64,000 nt of DNA from PALSA-612 sp035652235 (GTDB lineage: Bacteria > Actinomycetota > Thermoleophilia > Gaiellales > Gaiellaceae), in assembly GCA_035652235.1 (NCBI GenBank), contig DASREE010000008.1:186001-250000 (forward strand). Reading direction: 5' to 3'. The position numbers and the translations under genes are program-made. This document shows positions 16,340 to 23,675 of the stretch, piece after piece; within the stretch, counting starts at the first letter, position 1, and every line of letters begins with the position of its first letter. The notes below the pieces were generated by a model. That model was given only the letters and a program-made list of their open reading frames with translations, made no database searches and was not told where the DNA came from.

Positions 16340-17502
16340 CCCGAGCCGACATCGCGGACGCGCTGCCGCGAGCCGCCGAGATCGTCGCCGACGTGCGCGA
16401 GCGGGGCGACGAAGCTGTGCTCGCGTGGAGCGAGCGGCTGGACGGGGAACGCCCGGCTGGACTGCGCGTGCCGACCGAGACGATCGAGTCCGCGCAGGCG
16501 GACCCGTCGTTCCTGGACGCCGTGCGCCGGCTGGCGGACGCGGTGCGCGCCTTCCACGAGCCGCAGCGCCCCGCCGCCACCCGCAGCGCGCCGTACCCGG
16601 GGGTCGAGGCCGAGCGCCGCTTCCTGCCCGTCGGCTCGGTCGGGATCTACGCGCCGGGCGGGCGAGCCTCGTATCCCTCCTCGCTGGTGATGGCGGCCGT
16701 CCCGGCGCGCCTGGCGGGCGTCGAGCGGATCGCCGTCGTCTCTCCGAGCCCGCCGCCACCGCTCCTTGCCAGCGCGCGCGAGCTCGGTATCGACGAGGTG
16801 TACGCGGTCGGCGGCGCGCAGGCGATCGCGGCCCTCGCCTTCGGTACCGAGACGATCCGCCGCGTGGACAAGATCGTCGGGCCCGGCAACCGCTGGGTGA
16901 CGGCGGCGAAGCTGCTCGTCTCCGCCCACGTCGGCATCGACCTTCCGGCCGGGCCGAGCGAGGTGCTCATCGTCGCCGATGAGACGGGCGACGCGGAGTT
17001 GTGCGCCGCCGACCTGCTCGCGCAGGCCGAGCACGGCCCGGACTCGGAGTGCCTGCTCGTGACGACGAGCGCCGAGCTCGCCGACGAGGTCGCGCGGCTG
17101 ACGTCCGGGTGGCGGCAGGTGCGCGTGGAGGTCGTGGCCACGCTGGATGAGGCGCTCGCGCGCGCCGACGACTACGCGCCCGAGCATCTCGAGCTGCACG
17201 TGGCCGACCCCGCGACCGCCGCCGCCGCCGTCCGCAACGCTGGGTCGATCTTCCTGGGCCCCTCCGCGCCGGCCGTCGTCGGCGACTATGCCGCCGGGTC
17301 GAACCACGTCCTCCCGACGGGAGGGCTCGCTCGCGGCGCGGGCGGCCTCGGCTTGGAGGCGTTCCTGAAGGGTGTGCAGGTCGTCTCCTCGACCCACGAG
17401 GGTCTGCGCGCCATGCGCGAGACGGTGGGCGCGCTGGCGGCTGCCGAGGGGTTGCCCCTGCACGCCGCGGCCGTCGAGGCTCGCTTCCGGGAGGGGAGCT
17501 GA
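16336..17502 (+). CDS. hisD: Histidinol dehydrogenase
   Basis: 388 residues from GTG 16336, overlapping the hisG stop. Oxidises histidinol to histidine in two NAD-dependent steps with zinc. Motifs: VGIYAPGGRASYPSSLVM, GGAQAIAALAFGTETI, KIVGPGNRWVTAAK, IDLPAGPSEVLI, LLAQAEHGPDSECL, YAPEHLELH and GDYAAGSNHVLPTGG, with the zinc/catalytic His and Glu residues in place. It is slightly shorter than the usual 420-430 aa owing to a trimmed N-terminus. Confidence 0.96.
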   Translation: MTRADIADALPRAAEIVADVRERGDEAVLAWSERLDGERPAGLRVPTETIESAQADPSFLDAVRRLADAVRAFHEPQRPAATRSAPYPGVEAERRFLPVGSVGIYAPGGRASYPSSLVMAAVPARLAGVERIAVVSPSPPPPLLASARELGIDEVYAVGGAQAIAALAFGTETIRRVDKIVGPGNRWVTAAKLLVSAHVGIDLPAGPSEVLIVADETGDAELCAADLLAQAEHGPDSECLLVTTSAELADEVARLTSGWRQVRVEVVATLDEALARADDYAPEHLELHVADPATAAAAVRNAGSIFLGPSAPAVVGDYAAGSNHVLPTGGLARGAGGLGLEAFLKGVQVVSSTHEGLRAMRETVGALAAAEGLPLHAAAVEARFREGS

Positions 17503-19097
17503 TGCCGTCCCCGCGCGCGCTTCCCGAGCGCTTCGCCCCCTACGTGTGGGCGCGGACGGCCGAGGACGTGGCCGCGAGCCGCGGCCTGCCGCTGGCGGAG
17601 GTGCTCCGCTTCGACGCGAACGTCCCGCCGCTTCCCGGCGTGCCGCCGATCCCGCTCGGCGACAGCTTCGCCTCGCTGAACGAGTATCCGGAGGGGACGT
17701 ACGCGCGCCTGCGCGAGGCAGCGGCAGGCTACGCGGGCGTCGAGCCCGACCAGATCGTGGTCGGCGCCGGCGCCGACGACCTCATCGGCCTCGTCGCGCG
17801 CACCTTCCTCGGCCCGGGGCGGACGGCCGCCGTGATCCCGCCGACCTACCCGCTGTACGCGATCGCAAGCGGTGTGGAGGGCGCGGACGTGGTGCAGCGG
17901 CCGCTGGAGGCGGAGCGGCTGCGCGGCGCGGACGTCGTCTGGGTGTGCAACCCGGCCAACCCGACGGGAGCGCTGGTCGAGCCGGCGGCGCTCGCCGCGC
18001 TCGCCGGCCACCTGCCCGAGGCGCTCGTCGTCGTCGACGAGGCTTACTACGAGTACGCGGGTGAGACGGTCGTCCCGCACCTCGAGCGGGCGCCGAACCT
18101 CGTCGCCATCCGCAGCCTGTCGAAGGCGTTCGGGTTCGCGTCGCTTCGCGTCGGCTACGCGGTGGCGCAGCGCGAGCTCGCGCGCGAGCTCGACCGCCGC
18201 CGGGCGCCCGCCCCCGTCTCGGGTCCCGCCGCTCGCATCGCCGCCGCCGCGCTGCGCGACCCCGTGCTCGACGTCGAATCGGAGGTCGCGGAGCGCGACC
18301 GCATGCAGCGGGCGCTGGCGGCGGCGGGCTACGCCTGCCCGCCCTCGCACGCGAACTTCGTCTACGTGCCCGTGGACGACGCGGCGACGCTCGCCGACCG
18401 GCTCGAGTCGCAGGGCCTCGTCGTGCGCCGCTACCCGGACGCGATCCGGATCACGCCGCGCCTGCCGGCCGAGAACGACCGCCTGCTTGCGGCGCTCGGG
18501 GCACCCGCCGAGCCCGCAGCCGCCCGCTCGGGGCTGGTCGTACGCACGACCGCGGAGACGTCCCTTCGCGTCTCCCTCTCGCTCGACGGGCGCCGCCGGT
18601 CACGCGTGCGCACGGGCATCGGCTTCCTCGACCACCTGCTCGCGCAGCTCGCCTTCCACGGCCGGCTCGACCTGGACGTGGTGGCGGCCGGCGACCTCGA
18701 CGTCGACGAGCACCACACCGTCGAGGACGTGCTCGCGGCGGTCGGGACATCGCTGCGGCAGGCGCTCGGCTCGCGCCGGGGGCTGACGCGCTACGGCTCC
18801 GCCGTCGTGCCCATGGACGAGGCGCGGGCGAGCGCGGCTGTCGATCTCGTCCGCCGCCCGCACGCCGAGATCGCGCTCGCGTTCCGCGGCGAACGGGTCG
18901 GGGGTCTCCAGCCGACGCTCCTGCCGCACGCGCTCGAGCGCTTCGCCGTCGAGGCGGGGTGTACGGTGCACGTCGAGGCGGCGGGCGGCGACGACCATCA
19001 CGTCGCGGAGGCGGCGTTCAAGGCGCTCGGCCGGGCGCTCGCGCAGGCATGCGCCCGAGACGGGGCCGGGCCCGGCTCGACGAAGGGGCAGCTGTGA
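17502..19097 (+). CDS. hisCB: Fused histidinol-phosphate aminotransferase / imidazoleglycerol-phosphate dehydratase
   Basis: One 531-residue frame with two enzymes. Residues ~1-340 are HisC (EYPEGTYARLREAAAGYAGV, VGAGADDLI, CNPANPTGALV, VVDEAYYEYAG, PLP-lysine in SLSKAFGFASLRVGY, IRITPRLPAENDRLLAALG). Residues ~345-531 are HisB dehydratase (RTGIGFLDHLLAQLAFHG, DLDVDEHHTVEDV, GDDHHVAEAAFKALGRAL, the duplicated metal-binding His clusters). No stop or start-like junction separates them. The two catalyse non-adjacent steps (dehydratase, then aminotransferase). ATG overlaps the hisD stop. Such HisC-HisB fusions are unusual. Confidence 0.93.
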   Translation: MPSPRALPERFAPYVWARTAEDVAASRGLPLAEVLRFDANVPPLPGVPPIPLGDSFASLNEYPEGTYARLREAAAGYAGVEPDQIVVGAGADDLIGLVARTFLGPGRTAAVIPPTYPLYAIASGVEGADVVQRPLEAERLRGADVVWVCNPANPTGALVEPAALAALAGHLPEALVVVDEAYYEYAGETVVPHLERAPNLVAIRSLSKAFGFASLRVGYAVAQRELARELDRRRAPAPVSGPAARIAAAALRDPVLDVESEVAERDRMQRALAAAGYACPPSHANFVYVPVDDAATLADRLESQGLVVRRYPDAIRITPRLPAENDRLLAALGAPAEPAAARSGLVVRTTAETSLRVSLSLDGRRRSRVRTGIGFLDHLLAQLAFHGRLDLDVVAAGDLDVDEHHTVEDVLAAVGTSLRQALGSRRGLTRYGSAVVPMDEARASAAVDLVRRPHAEIALAFRGERVGGLQPTLLPHALERFAVEAGCTVHVEAAGGDDHHVAEAAFKALGRALAQACARDGAGPGSTKGQL

Positions 19098-19408
19098 CGG
19101 GCGACACCGCGGCGCTGGTCGTTGGAGCGGCCGCCGCGGCTTCGCCGCGGCCGCCGCGTGTCCTGGGGGAGCGCCCGCCGCGGCCGCAGGCGGGGATGCC
19201 GCAGGCAGGGGAAACATTCCCCCAGGGGGCGCTCGCGCGCCCCCGCCCCCGCTTCGAGCGTAGCGGCGAGGTCGTGACGGGTGGGAGACGGAACCGTGCC
19301 GGATGTGTGCCGACCGGCGCCCACGCGCGCGGCGCTCCCGCCTGCGGGACGACGCCGCCCGGCCGCTCGAGCGAGGCGGGCGGGCGCGCCGCGGGGGCAG
19401 AAGCGTGA
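19094..19408 (+). CDS. Possible 104-aa ORF bridging hisCB and hisH (doubtful)
   Basis: GTG 19094 overlaps the hisCB stop and TGA 19408 overlaps the hisH GTG, so a ribosome could read through the 310-bp gap. The product is Pro/Arg/Ala-rich with no domain, and its second half is repeat copy D on the other strand. It may be an accident of high GC content. I report it because the double overlap is exact and because the gap contains no other gene. Confidence 0.25.
   Translation: MTGDTAALVVGAAAAASPRPPRVLGERPPRPQAGMPQAGETFPQGALARPRPRFERSGEVVTGGRRNRAGCVPTGAHARGAPACGTTPPGRSSEAGGRAAGAEA
19257..19332 (-). repeat. Dispersed intergenic element, copy D (in the hisCB-hisH gap, opposite to the genes)
   Basis: On the minus strand: CCGCGCGC (19332-19325), N3, GGCGCC, N3, CGGCAC (19312-19307), N5, CGGCAC (19301-19296), 33 bp, TACGCT (19262-19257). 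The spacing from CCGCGCGC through both CGGCAC boxes is identical to copy C, including the internal GGCGCC. Only the distance to TANNNT is longer, by 11 bp. The rest of the gap has GC-rich hairpins (around 19135-19158 and a CCCCCAGGGGG palindrome near 19223). Confidence 0.65.
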
Positions 19409-20007
19409 AGGTCGCGCTGGCCGACTACGGCGCCGGCAACCTGCGCAGCGTCTGCGCCGCGCTCGAGCGGGCCGGCGCGGCGCCCGCCGTCACGCGCGAT
19501 CCCGTCCAGGTGCGGGAGGCGCCGCTCGCGGTCGTCGCCGGCGTCGGCCACGTCGCGAGCGCCGCAGCGGGGCTGGCGCGCCATCGCCTCGACGGGGCGC
19601 TCCGCGAGCGCGCGGCCGCGGGGCGGCCGCTGCTCGGCATCTGCGTCGGCATGCAGCTCCTGTTCGAGGCGAGCGAGGAAGGAGGCCGCGGGCTCGGGCT
19701 CGTGCCCGGCCCGGTCAGGCGCATCCGTGCCCGGCGCGTGCCGCACATGGGCTGGAACACGCTGTCCGTTCGCGACAGCTCCGTCCTGCTCTCGGCGCTC
19801 GACGGACGCGACGTCTACTTCGCGCACGCCTACGCCGCCTGCCCGTGCTCGCCGGACGACGTGGCGGCCACCGTCGACCACGACGGCGAGATCGTGGCCG
19901 CCGTCGAGCACGGCGCCCTGGCAGGCGTCCAGTTCCATCCCGAGCGCAGCGGCGCGGCCGGCGCCGTGCTGCTCGCGAACGCGCTCCGATGGTCAAGAAG
20001 CGGCTGA
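19405..20007 (+). CDS. hisH: Imidazole glycerol phosphate synthase, glutamine amidotransferase subunit
   Basis: 200 residues from GTG 19405 (VALADYGAGNLRSV is the family start; the frame is open further upstream). Supplies ammonia to HisF. Nucleophile Cys in LLGICVGMQLLFEASEEG; His and Glu in AGVQFHPERSG; HMGWNTL and the YFAHAYAA loop are typical. It overlaps hisF by 19 nt, consistent with stoichiometric co-translation. Confidence 0.95.
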   Translation: MKVALADYGAGNLRSVCAALERAGAAPAVTRDPVQVREAPLAVVAGVGHVASAAAGLARHRLDGALRERAAAGRPLLGICVGMQLLFEASEEGGRGLGLVPGPVRRIRARRVPHMGWNTLSVRDSSVLLSALDGRDVYFAHAYAACPCSPDDVAATVDHDGEIVAAVEHGALAGVQFHPERSGAAGAVLLANALRWSRSG

Positions 20008-20729
20008 TCCCGTGCCTCGACGTGGCCGGCGGTCGCGTCGTCAAGGGTGTTCGCTTCGAGAACCTGCGCGACATGGGCGACCCGGTCGAGCTCGCCGCCC
20101 GCTACTCTCGGCTCGGCGCGGACGAGCTCGTCTTCCTCGACATCACCGCCACGCTCGAGAGCCGCGGGCCGCTGCTGGAGCTCGTCGAGCGCGCCGCGGC
20201 CGAGCTCGAGATCCCGTTCACGGTCGGGGGAGGCGTGCGCTCGACGGAGGACGGCCTCGCGCTCCTGCGCGCGGGCGCCGACAAGGTGGCCGTGAACCGG
20301 GCCGCGCTCGACGAGCCGGGCCTCCTCGGCCGCCTCGCCGAGGCGTTCGGCTCGCAGGCGGTCGTGTGCGCGATCGACGTACGCGGGGGTGAGGTCGTCA
20401 CCCACGCGGGCACGAGGCCGCGCGGAATCGACGCCGTCGAGTGGGCGCAAGAGGCGGTCGCGCGCGGCGCGGGCGAGCTTCTGGTCACGTCGATCGACGC
20501 GGACGGGACGCGGGCGGGCTACGACCTGGAGCTGACCGGGGCGATCGCGGACGCCGTCGAGGTTCCCGTCATCGCCTCCGGTGGCGCCGGCTGCGCGCGC
20601 CATCTCGCGCAGGCGTTCGAGGCCGGGGCGGAGGCGGCGCTCGTCGCCTCGATCGTGCACGAGGATCCCGAGCGGCTGCCGCAGCTGCGTCGCGAGCTCG
20701 AGGAGGGCGGATGGCCGATGCGGACGTGA
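19989..20729 (+). CDS. hisF: Imidazole glycerol phosphate synthase, cyclase subunit
   Basis: 246 residues from ATG 19989. TIM barrel with catalytic Asp in RLIPCLDVAGGRVVKGVRF and Asp in LLVTSIDADGTRAGYDLEL; phosphate sites FTVGGGVRS and VIASGGAG. Forms IGP and AICAR with HisH. It overlaps hisH at the 5' end and hisIE at the 3' end. Confidence 0.97.
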   Translation: MVKKRLIPCLDVAGGRVVKGVRFENLRDMGDPVELAARYSRLGADELVFLDITATLESRGPLLELVERAAAELEIPFTVGGGVRSTEDGLALLRAGADKVAVNRAALDEPGLLGRLAEAFGSQAVVCAIDVRGGEVVTHAGTRPRGIDAVEWAQEAVARGAGELLVTSIDADGTRAGYDLELTGAIADAVEVPVIASGGAGCARHLAQAFEAGAEAALVASIVHEDPERLPQLRRELEEGGWPMRT

Positions 20730-21301
20730 CGCAGGGCGGAACGGGTGGCGCAGGGCCCGAGGGGGCGCTGCGCGCGGCGATCGTCCAGGACGCAGACGAC
20801 GGCCGCGTGCTCATGCTCGCCTGGATGGACGAGCGCGCGCTGCAGCTGACCCGCGACACCGGCGAGGCGTGGTTCTGGAGCCGGAGCCGCGCCGAGCTCT
20901 GGCACAAGGGCGACACGTCCGGCTCGACCCTCGCCGTCGAGGAGCTGCGGGACGACTGCGACGGCGACGCGATCCTGCTCCGCGTCCGGCCCGCCGGCCC
21001 CGCCTGCCACACCGGCTCGCGGTCGTGCTTCGCGCCCTGGCTGTGGCGGCGGGTGTCCGCCCGCGCGCGGGAGCGCCCGCAGGGCTCGTACGTCGCCGCC
21101 CTGCTCGAGCAGGGGCCCGCCGCCTGCGCCCGCAAGCTGGGCGAGGAGGGGGTCGAGGCGGCGCTCGCCGGGGTGGCGGAGAGCGACGAGCGGCTCGTCT
21201 GCGAGCTCGCCGACCTGTGGTTCCACTCCTACGTGCTGCTCGCGGCGCGCGGGCTCGATCCCGACGACGTCGAGGCCGAGCTCCGCCGGCGCGTGCGCTG
21301 A
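20711..21301 (+). CDS. hisIE: Bifunctional phosphoribosyl-AMP cyclohydrolase / phosphoribosyl-ATP pyrophosphatase
   Basis: 196 residues from ATG 20711, overlapping hisF by 19 nt. Residues ~15-105 are HisI (VLMLAWMDERAL, WFWSRSRAELWHKGDTSG, DCDGDAILLRV and ACHTGSRSCF with zinc/magnesium Cys and Asp ligands). Residues ~115-196 are HisE (SYVAALLEQGPAACARKLGEEGVEAALA, then ELADLWFHSYVLLAARGLDPDDV). It completes the his cluster together with hisA. Confidence 0.95.
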   Translation: MADADVTQGGTGGAGPEGALRAAIVQDADDGRVLMLAWMDERALQLTRDTGEAWFWSRSRAELWHKGDTSGSTLAVEELRDDCDGDAILLRVRPAGPACHTGSRSCFAPWLWRRVSARARERPQGSYVAALLEQGPAACARKLGEEGVEAALAGVAESDERLVCELADLWFHSYVLLAARGLDPDDVEAELRRRVR

Positions 21302-21313
21302 GGGCCGCAGCGG

Positions 21314-21619
21314 CTACCCGCCCGCGTGCGCGCCGTCCTCGGCGCGGGCGATCTCCCGCTTGATCAGGTCGAGCAGCGTGCGCACCAGCTCGCCGACGCC
21401 CTCGCTCGTGAGCGGGCCCCGGTTCACCGTCTCGAGGTAGGAGACGAGCCAGCGCTCCCGCTCGGGGTCGAGGAAGGGGAGCCCGTACGCGAGCTTGTGC
21501 CGCCTGATCTCCTGCACGAGACCGAGGCGCGTGTTGACGAGCTCGAGGATCGAGCGGTCGACCTCGGCGACCTTGCCGCGCAGGGTCGCGAGCACGGGGT
21601 CGTCCTGGGGAGCGCTCAT
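21314..21619 (-). CDS. aroQ: Chorismate mutase, AroQ type
   Basis: 101 residues. ATG 21619 overlaps the pheA stop (ATGA). The all-helical AroQ pattern is clear: LRGKVAEVDRSILELVNTRLGLVQEIRRHKL, then FLDPERERWLVSYLE and a C-terminal helix. It makes prephenate for PheA. Separate mutase and dehydratase proteins in one operon replace the fused P-protein of enterics. Convergent with hisIE. Confidence 0.9.
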   Translation of the reverse strand: MSAPQDDPVLATLRGKVAEVDRSILELVNTRLGLVQEIRRHKLAYGLPFLDPERERWLVSYLETVNRGPLTSEGVGELVRTLLDLIKREIARAEDGAHAGG

Positions 21620-22485
21620 TCGTCTGCCGCGTCCCGTCCAGCCGGATACGACCCGAACACCTGCAGGTGCCGCGTGCGTGCGCGCATCTCGGCCAGCGCC
21701 TCGCGCACGATCGGGTCGAGGGGGTGTCCCGCCAGCACGGCGTCGAAACGGTACCGCCAGGGTGTCTTCGGGATCGGGCGCGAGACGAGCTGGTGCAGGT
21801 CGATGCGGTGGCGACCGAACGGCTCGATGGCACGGTAGAGGGCGCCCGGCGAGTGGTCGGTGACGAAGGTGAAGGCCGTCCGCCACTCCTCCGCCTCGCG
21901 GTCGAGCCGCGTGTACGTGGACACCGAGACGAAACGGGTGTACGCCTCGGGGTGGTCGCCGACGTCGCCCGCGATCACCGTCAGGCCGTGCAGCTGCGCG
22001 GCCCGCTCGCTCGCGATCGCCGCCTCGGCCGGATCGCCGCTCTCGGCCACCTGGCGGGCCGCGTCGGCCGTCGTCGCCGCGGCGATCGCGGTCGCCCACG
22101 GCATCGCGGCGACGAGCGCGCGGCACTGGTCGAGGGCGACCGGGTGCGAGCGGATCACCCGGATCTCCCCGAGCGGTACGTCGGCGAGGCCGACCAGGCA
22201 GTGGCGGATGCGGAGCGCCGTCTCGGCGACGATCGAGAGCGGAAACTCGTGCAGCAGGTCGTGCGTCTCCGCCACGGAGCCCGCGAGGGAGCTCTCGATC
22301 GGCAGCACGCCGAAGGCGACCTCGCCGCTCGCCGTCGCCTCGGCGACGGCGAGGAAGCTGGGCAGCGGGCGAAGCTCGGCGCCGCGCGGGAACAGGCGCT
22401 CGCAGGCGGCGGCGCTGTGAGCGCCGTCCCGGCCGGGATAGGCGACGGCGATCGGCTGGGGAAGGGTGGTCGGGTGCATTCGCAT
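21616..22485 (-). CDS. pheA: Prephenate dehydratase with ACT domain
   Basis: 289 residues from ATG 22485, with GGAG 5 nt upstream. Converts prephenate to phenylpyruvate. PDT domain (~10-190): AVAYPGRDGAHSAAA, FGVLPIESSLAGSVAETHDLL, and catalytic Thr in EAYTRFVSV. ACT domain (~200-280): TFVTDHSPGALYRAIEPFGRHRIDLHQLVSRPIPKTPWRYRFDAVLAGH, containing the Phe-binding SRP motif. The upstream leader peptide with a Phe run implies attenuation in addition to allosteric inhibition. Confidence 0.95.
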   Translation of the reverse strand: MRMHPTTLPQPIAVAYPGRDGAHSAAACERLFPRGAELRPLPSFLAVAEATASGEVAFGVLPIESSLAGSVAETHDLLHEFPLSIVAETALRIRHCLVGLADVPLGEIRVIRSHPVALDQCRALVAAMPWATAIAAATTADAARQVAESGDPAEAAIASERAAQLHGLTVIAGDVGDHPEAYTRFVSVSTYTRLDREAEEWRTAFTFVTDHSPGALYRAIEPFGRHRIDLHQLVSRPIPKTPWRYRFDAVLAGHPLDPIVREALAEMRARTRHLQVFGSYPAGRDAADE

Positions 22486-22523
22486 CGTCTCCGGAGGCGT
22501 CGAGGAACTCCGCGGGGATGTGG

Positions 22524-22563
22524 GCTAGCCGGCGGGCGCGGAAGGAACGGAGCGCCGGCTAGC
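22524..22563 (-). promoter_or_regulatory. Phe leader hairpin (attenuator candidate)
   Basis: An 11-bp perfect inverted repeat, GCTAGCCGGCG and CGCCGGCTAGC, with an 18-nt loop. The leader-peptide stop codon TAG lies inside the RNA 5' arm, so a terminating ribosome masks it. No T tract follows, so the output may be Rho-linked termination or control of the pheA Shine-Dalgarno, which lies in a CTCCGGAG self-complementary stretch. Confidence 0.65.
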
Positions 22564-22621
22564 GTGGAAAGGCGCGCGCGAAGAAGAAGAGGGCGAGGCG
22601 GATGTCGCGGCGCGGCGCCAT
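22559..22621 (-). CDS. pheL: phe operon leader peptide (20 aa, Phe run)
   Basis: ATG 22621 to TAG 22559 encodes MAPRRDIRLALFFFARAFPR, with Phe at residues 12-14 and 18. It lies directly upstream of prephenate dehydratase, right after a TTGACG-N17-TACGCT promoter, and its stop is embedded in a strong hairpin. The logic matches E. coli PheL (Phe-rich peptide before pheA), though the sequences are unrelated. No Shine-Dalgarno is visible, so it is probably translated from a near-leaderless mRNA. Confidence 0.82.
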   Translation of the reverse strand: MAPRRDIRLALFFFARAFPR

Positions 22622-22626
22622 GCGCG

Positions 22627-23628
22627 CTACAGCGTACGTGCCGGCTCGCCGGCCGTCAACGCGCTGACGACGGCGGCGGTGAACTCCTGCGTCGTCGCGG
22701 ACCCGCCCAGGTCCGGGGTGGGCGCTCGCGCGAGCGCCGCGTCGACGGCCTCCTCGAGGCGGCGCGCCTCCTGTCTCAGGCCGAGCGCGTGCTCGAGCAT
22801 GAGCGCCGTCGAGCGGAGCATCGCGGTCGGGTTCGCCACCCCGCGGCCGGCGATGTCCGGCGCCGACCCGTGCACCGGCTCGTACAGACCCGGCCCCGAG
22901 TCGGACAGGCTCGCGGAGGGCGCGAGCCCGAGCCCGCCCGTGACCGCCGCGGCGAGGTCGGAGAGGATGTCGCCGAACATGTTGTCGGTGACGATCACGT
23001 CGAACCGGCCGGGCGCGCTCGCGAGCTGCATGGCGGCGTTGTCGACGAGCATGTCGTCGAGCTCCACGTCCGCGTAGTCCCGGGCCGTCTCGCGCACGAC
23101 GCGGCGCCACATGCGCGAGGTCTCGAGCACGTTCGCCTTGTCCACCGAGGTCAGGCGCCCGCGCCGCGCGCGGGCGAGCTGGAAGGCGCGGCGGGCGATC
23201 CGCTCCACCTCGCGCGGGTGGTACTCGCAGGTGTCGAAGACGGTGCCGTCGGGTCGGGTGCCGCGGGCGCCGAAGTACAGGCCGCCGACGAGCTCACGCA
23301 CGATCAGGAGGTCGACCCCCTCCGCCGCCGCGGGGCGCAGGTTCGCGTACACGCCGAGCTCCGCCCGCAGCCGCAGCAGGCCCTGCTCGGGCCGCACGTC
23401 GGCCGCGTCGAACTCGGGGTCGCCGATCGGCCCCTTCAGGACCGCCTCCGCCCGCCGGCACGCCTCGAGCGTCGCGTCGGAAAGGGGCGTCCCCTGGGCG
23501 CGGATGGCGGCGGCGCCGAAGGGGTGCTCTTCGAGCTCGAGGTCGGGCGCGAGCACGGCGAGCGCGCTGCGCGCTGCCTCGGCCACCTCGGGCCCGATCC
23601 CGTCTCCGGGCAGGAGAACGACAGCCAC
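22627..23628 (-). CDS. leuB: 3-isopropylmalate dehydrogenase
   Basis: 333 residues from GTG 23628. TAGGCT lies 6 nt before the GTG, a leaderless promoter. Catalyses oxidative decarboxylation in leucine synthesis. Motifs intact: LLPGDGIGPEV, GVYANLRP, LIVRELVGGLYFG, catalytic Lys in TSVDKANVLE, metal Asps in FDVIVTDNMFGDILSDLAA, and the NAD site GSAPDIAGRGVANPTAM. This is the functional LeuB; a degenerate paralogue sits in the leu/ilv operon at 45885. Its 3' end contains the phe promoter. Confidence 0.96.
   Translation of the reverse strand: MAVVLLPGDGIGPEVAEAARSALAVLAPDLELEEHPFGAAAIRAQGTPLSDATLEACRRAEAVLKGPIGDPEFDAADVRPEQGLLRLRAELGVYANLRPAAAEGVDLLIVRELVGGLYFGARGTRPDGTVFDTCEYHPREVERIARRAFQLARARRGRLTSVDKANVLETSRMWRRVVRETARDYADVELDDMLVDNAAMQLASAPGRFDVIVTDNMFGDILSDLAAAVTGGLGLAPSASLSDSGPGLYEPVHGSAPDIAGRGVANPTAMLRSTALMLEHALGLRQEARRLEEAVDAALARAPTPDLGGSATTQEFTAAVVSALTAGEPARTL
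22631..22659 (-). promoter_or_regulatory. phe operon promoter inside the leuB 3' end
   Basis: Minus strand TTGACG (22659-22654), 17-bp spacer, TACGCT (22636-22631). Same architecture as the trp promoter. It lies in the last codons of leuB. Confidence 0.7.
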
Positions 23629-23675
23629 CGTGCGAGCCTACCCGTTCGCGGCGCCGGCGATCAGCGCTTCGCGCG

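Noticed and set aside
17502..19097. Splitting hisC and hisB into two genes
   Set aside because: No stop codon occurs between the domains, and there is no clear ribosome site at the junction near residue 340.
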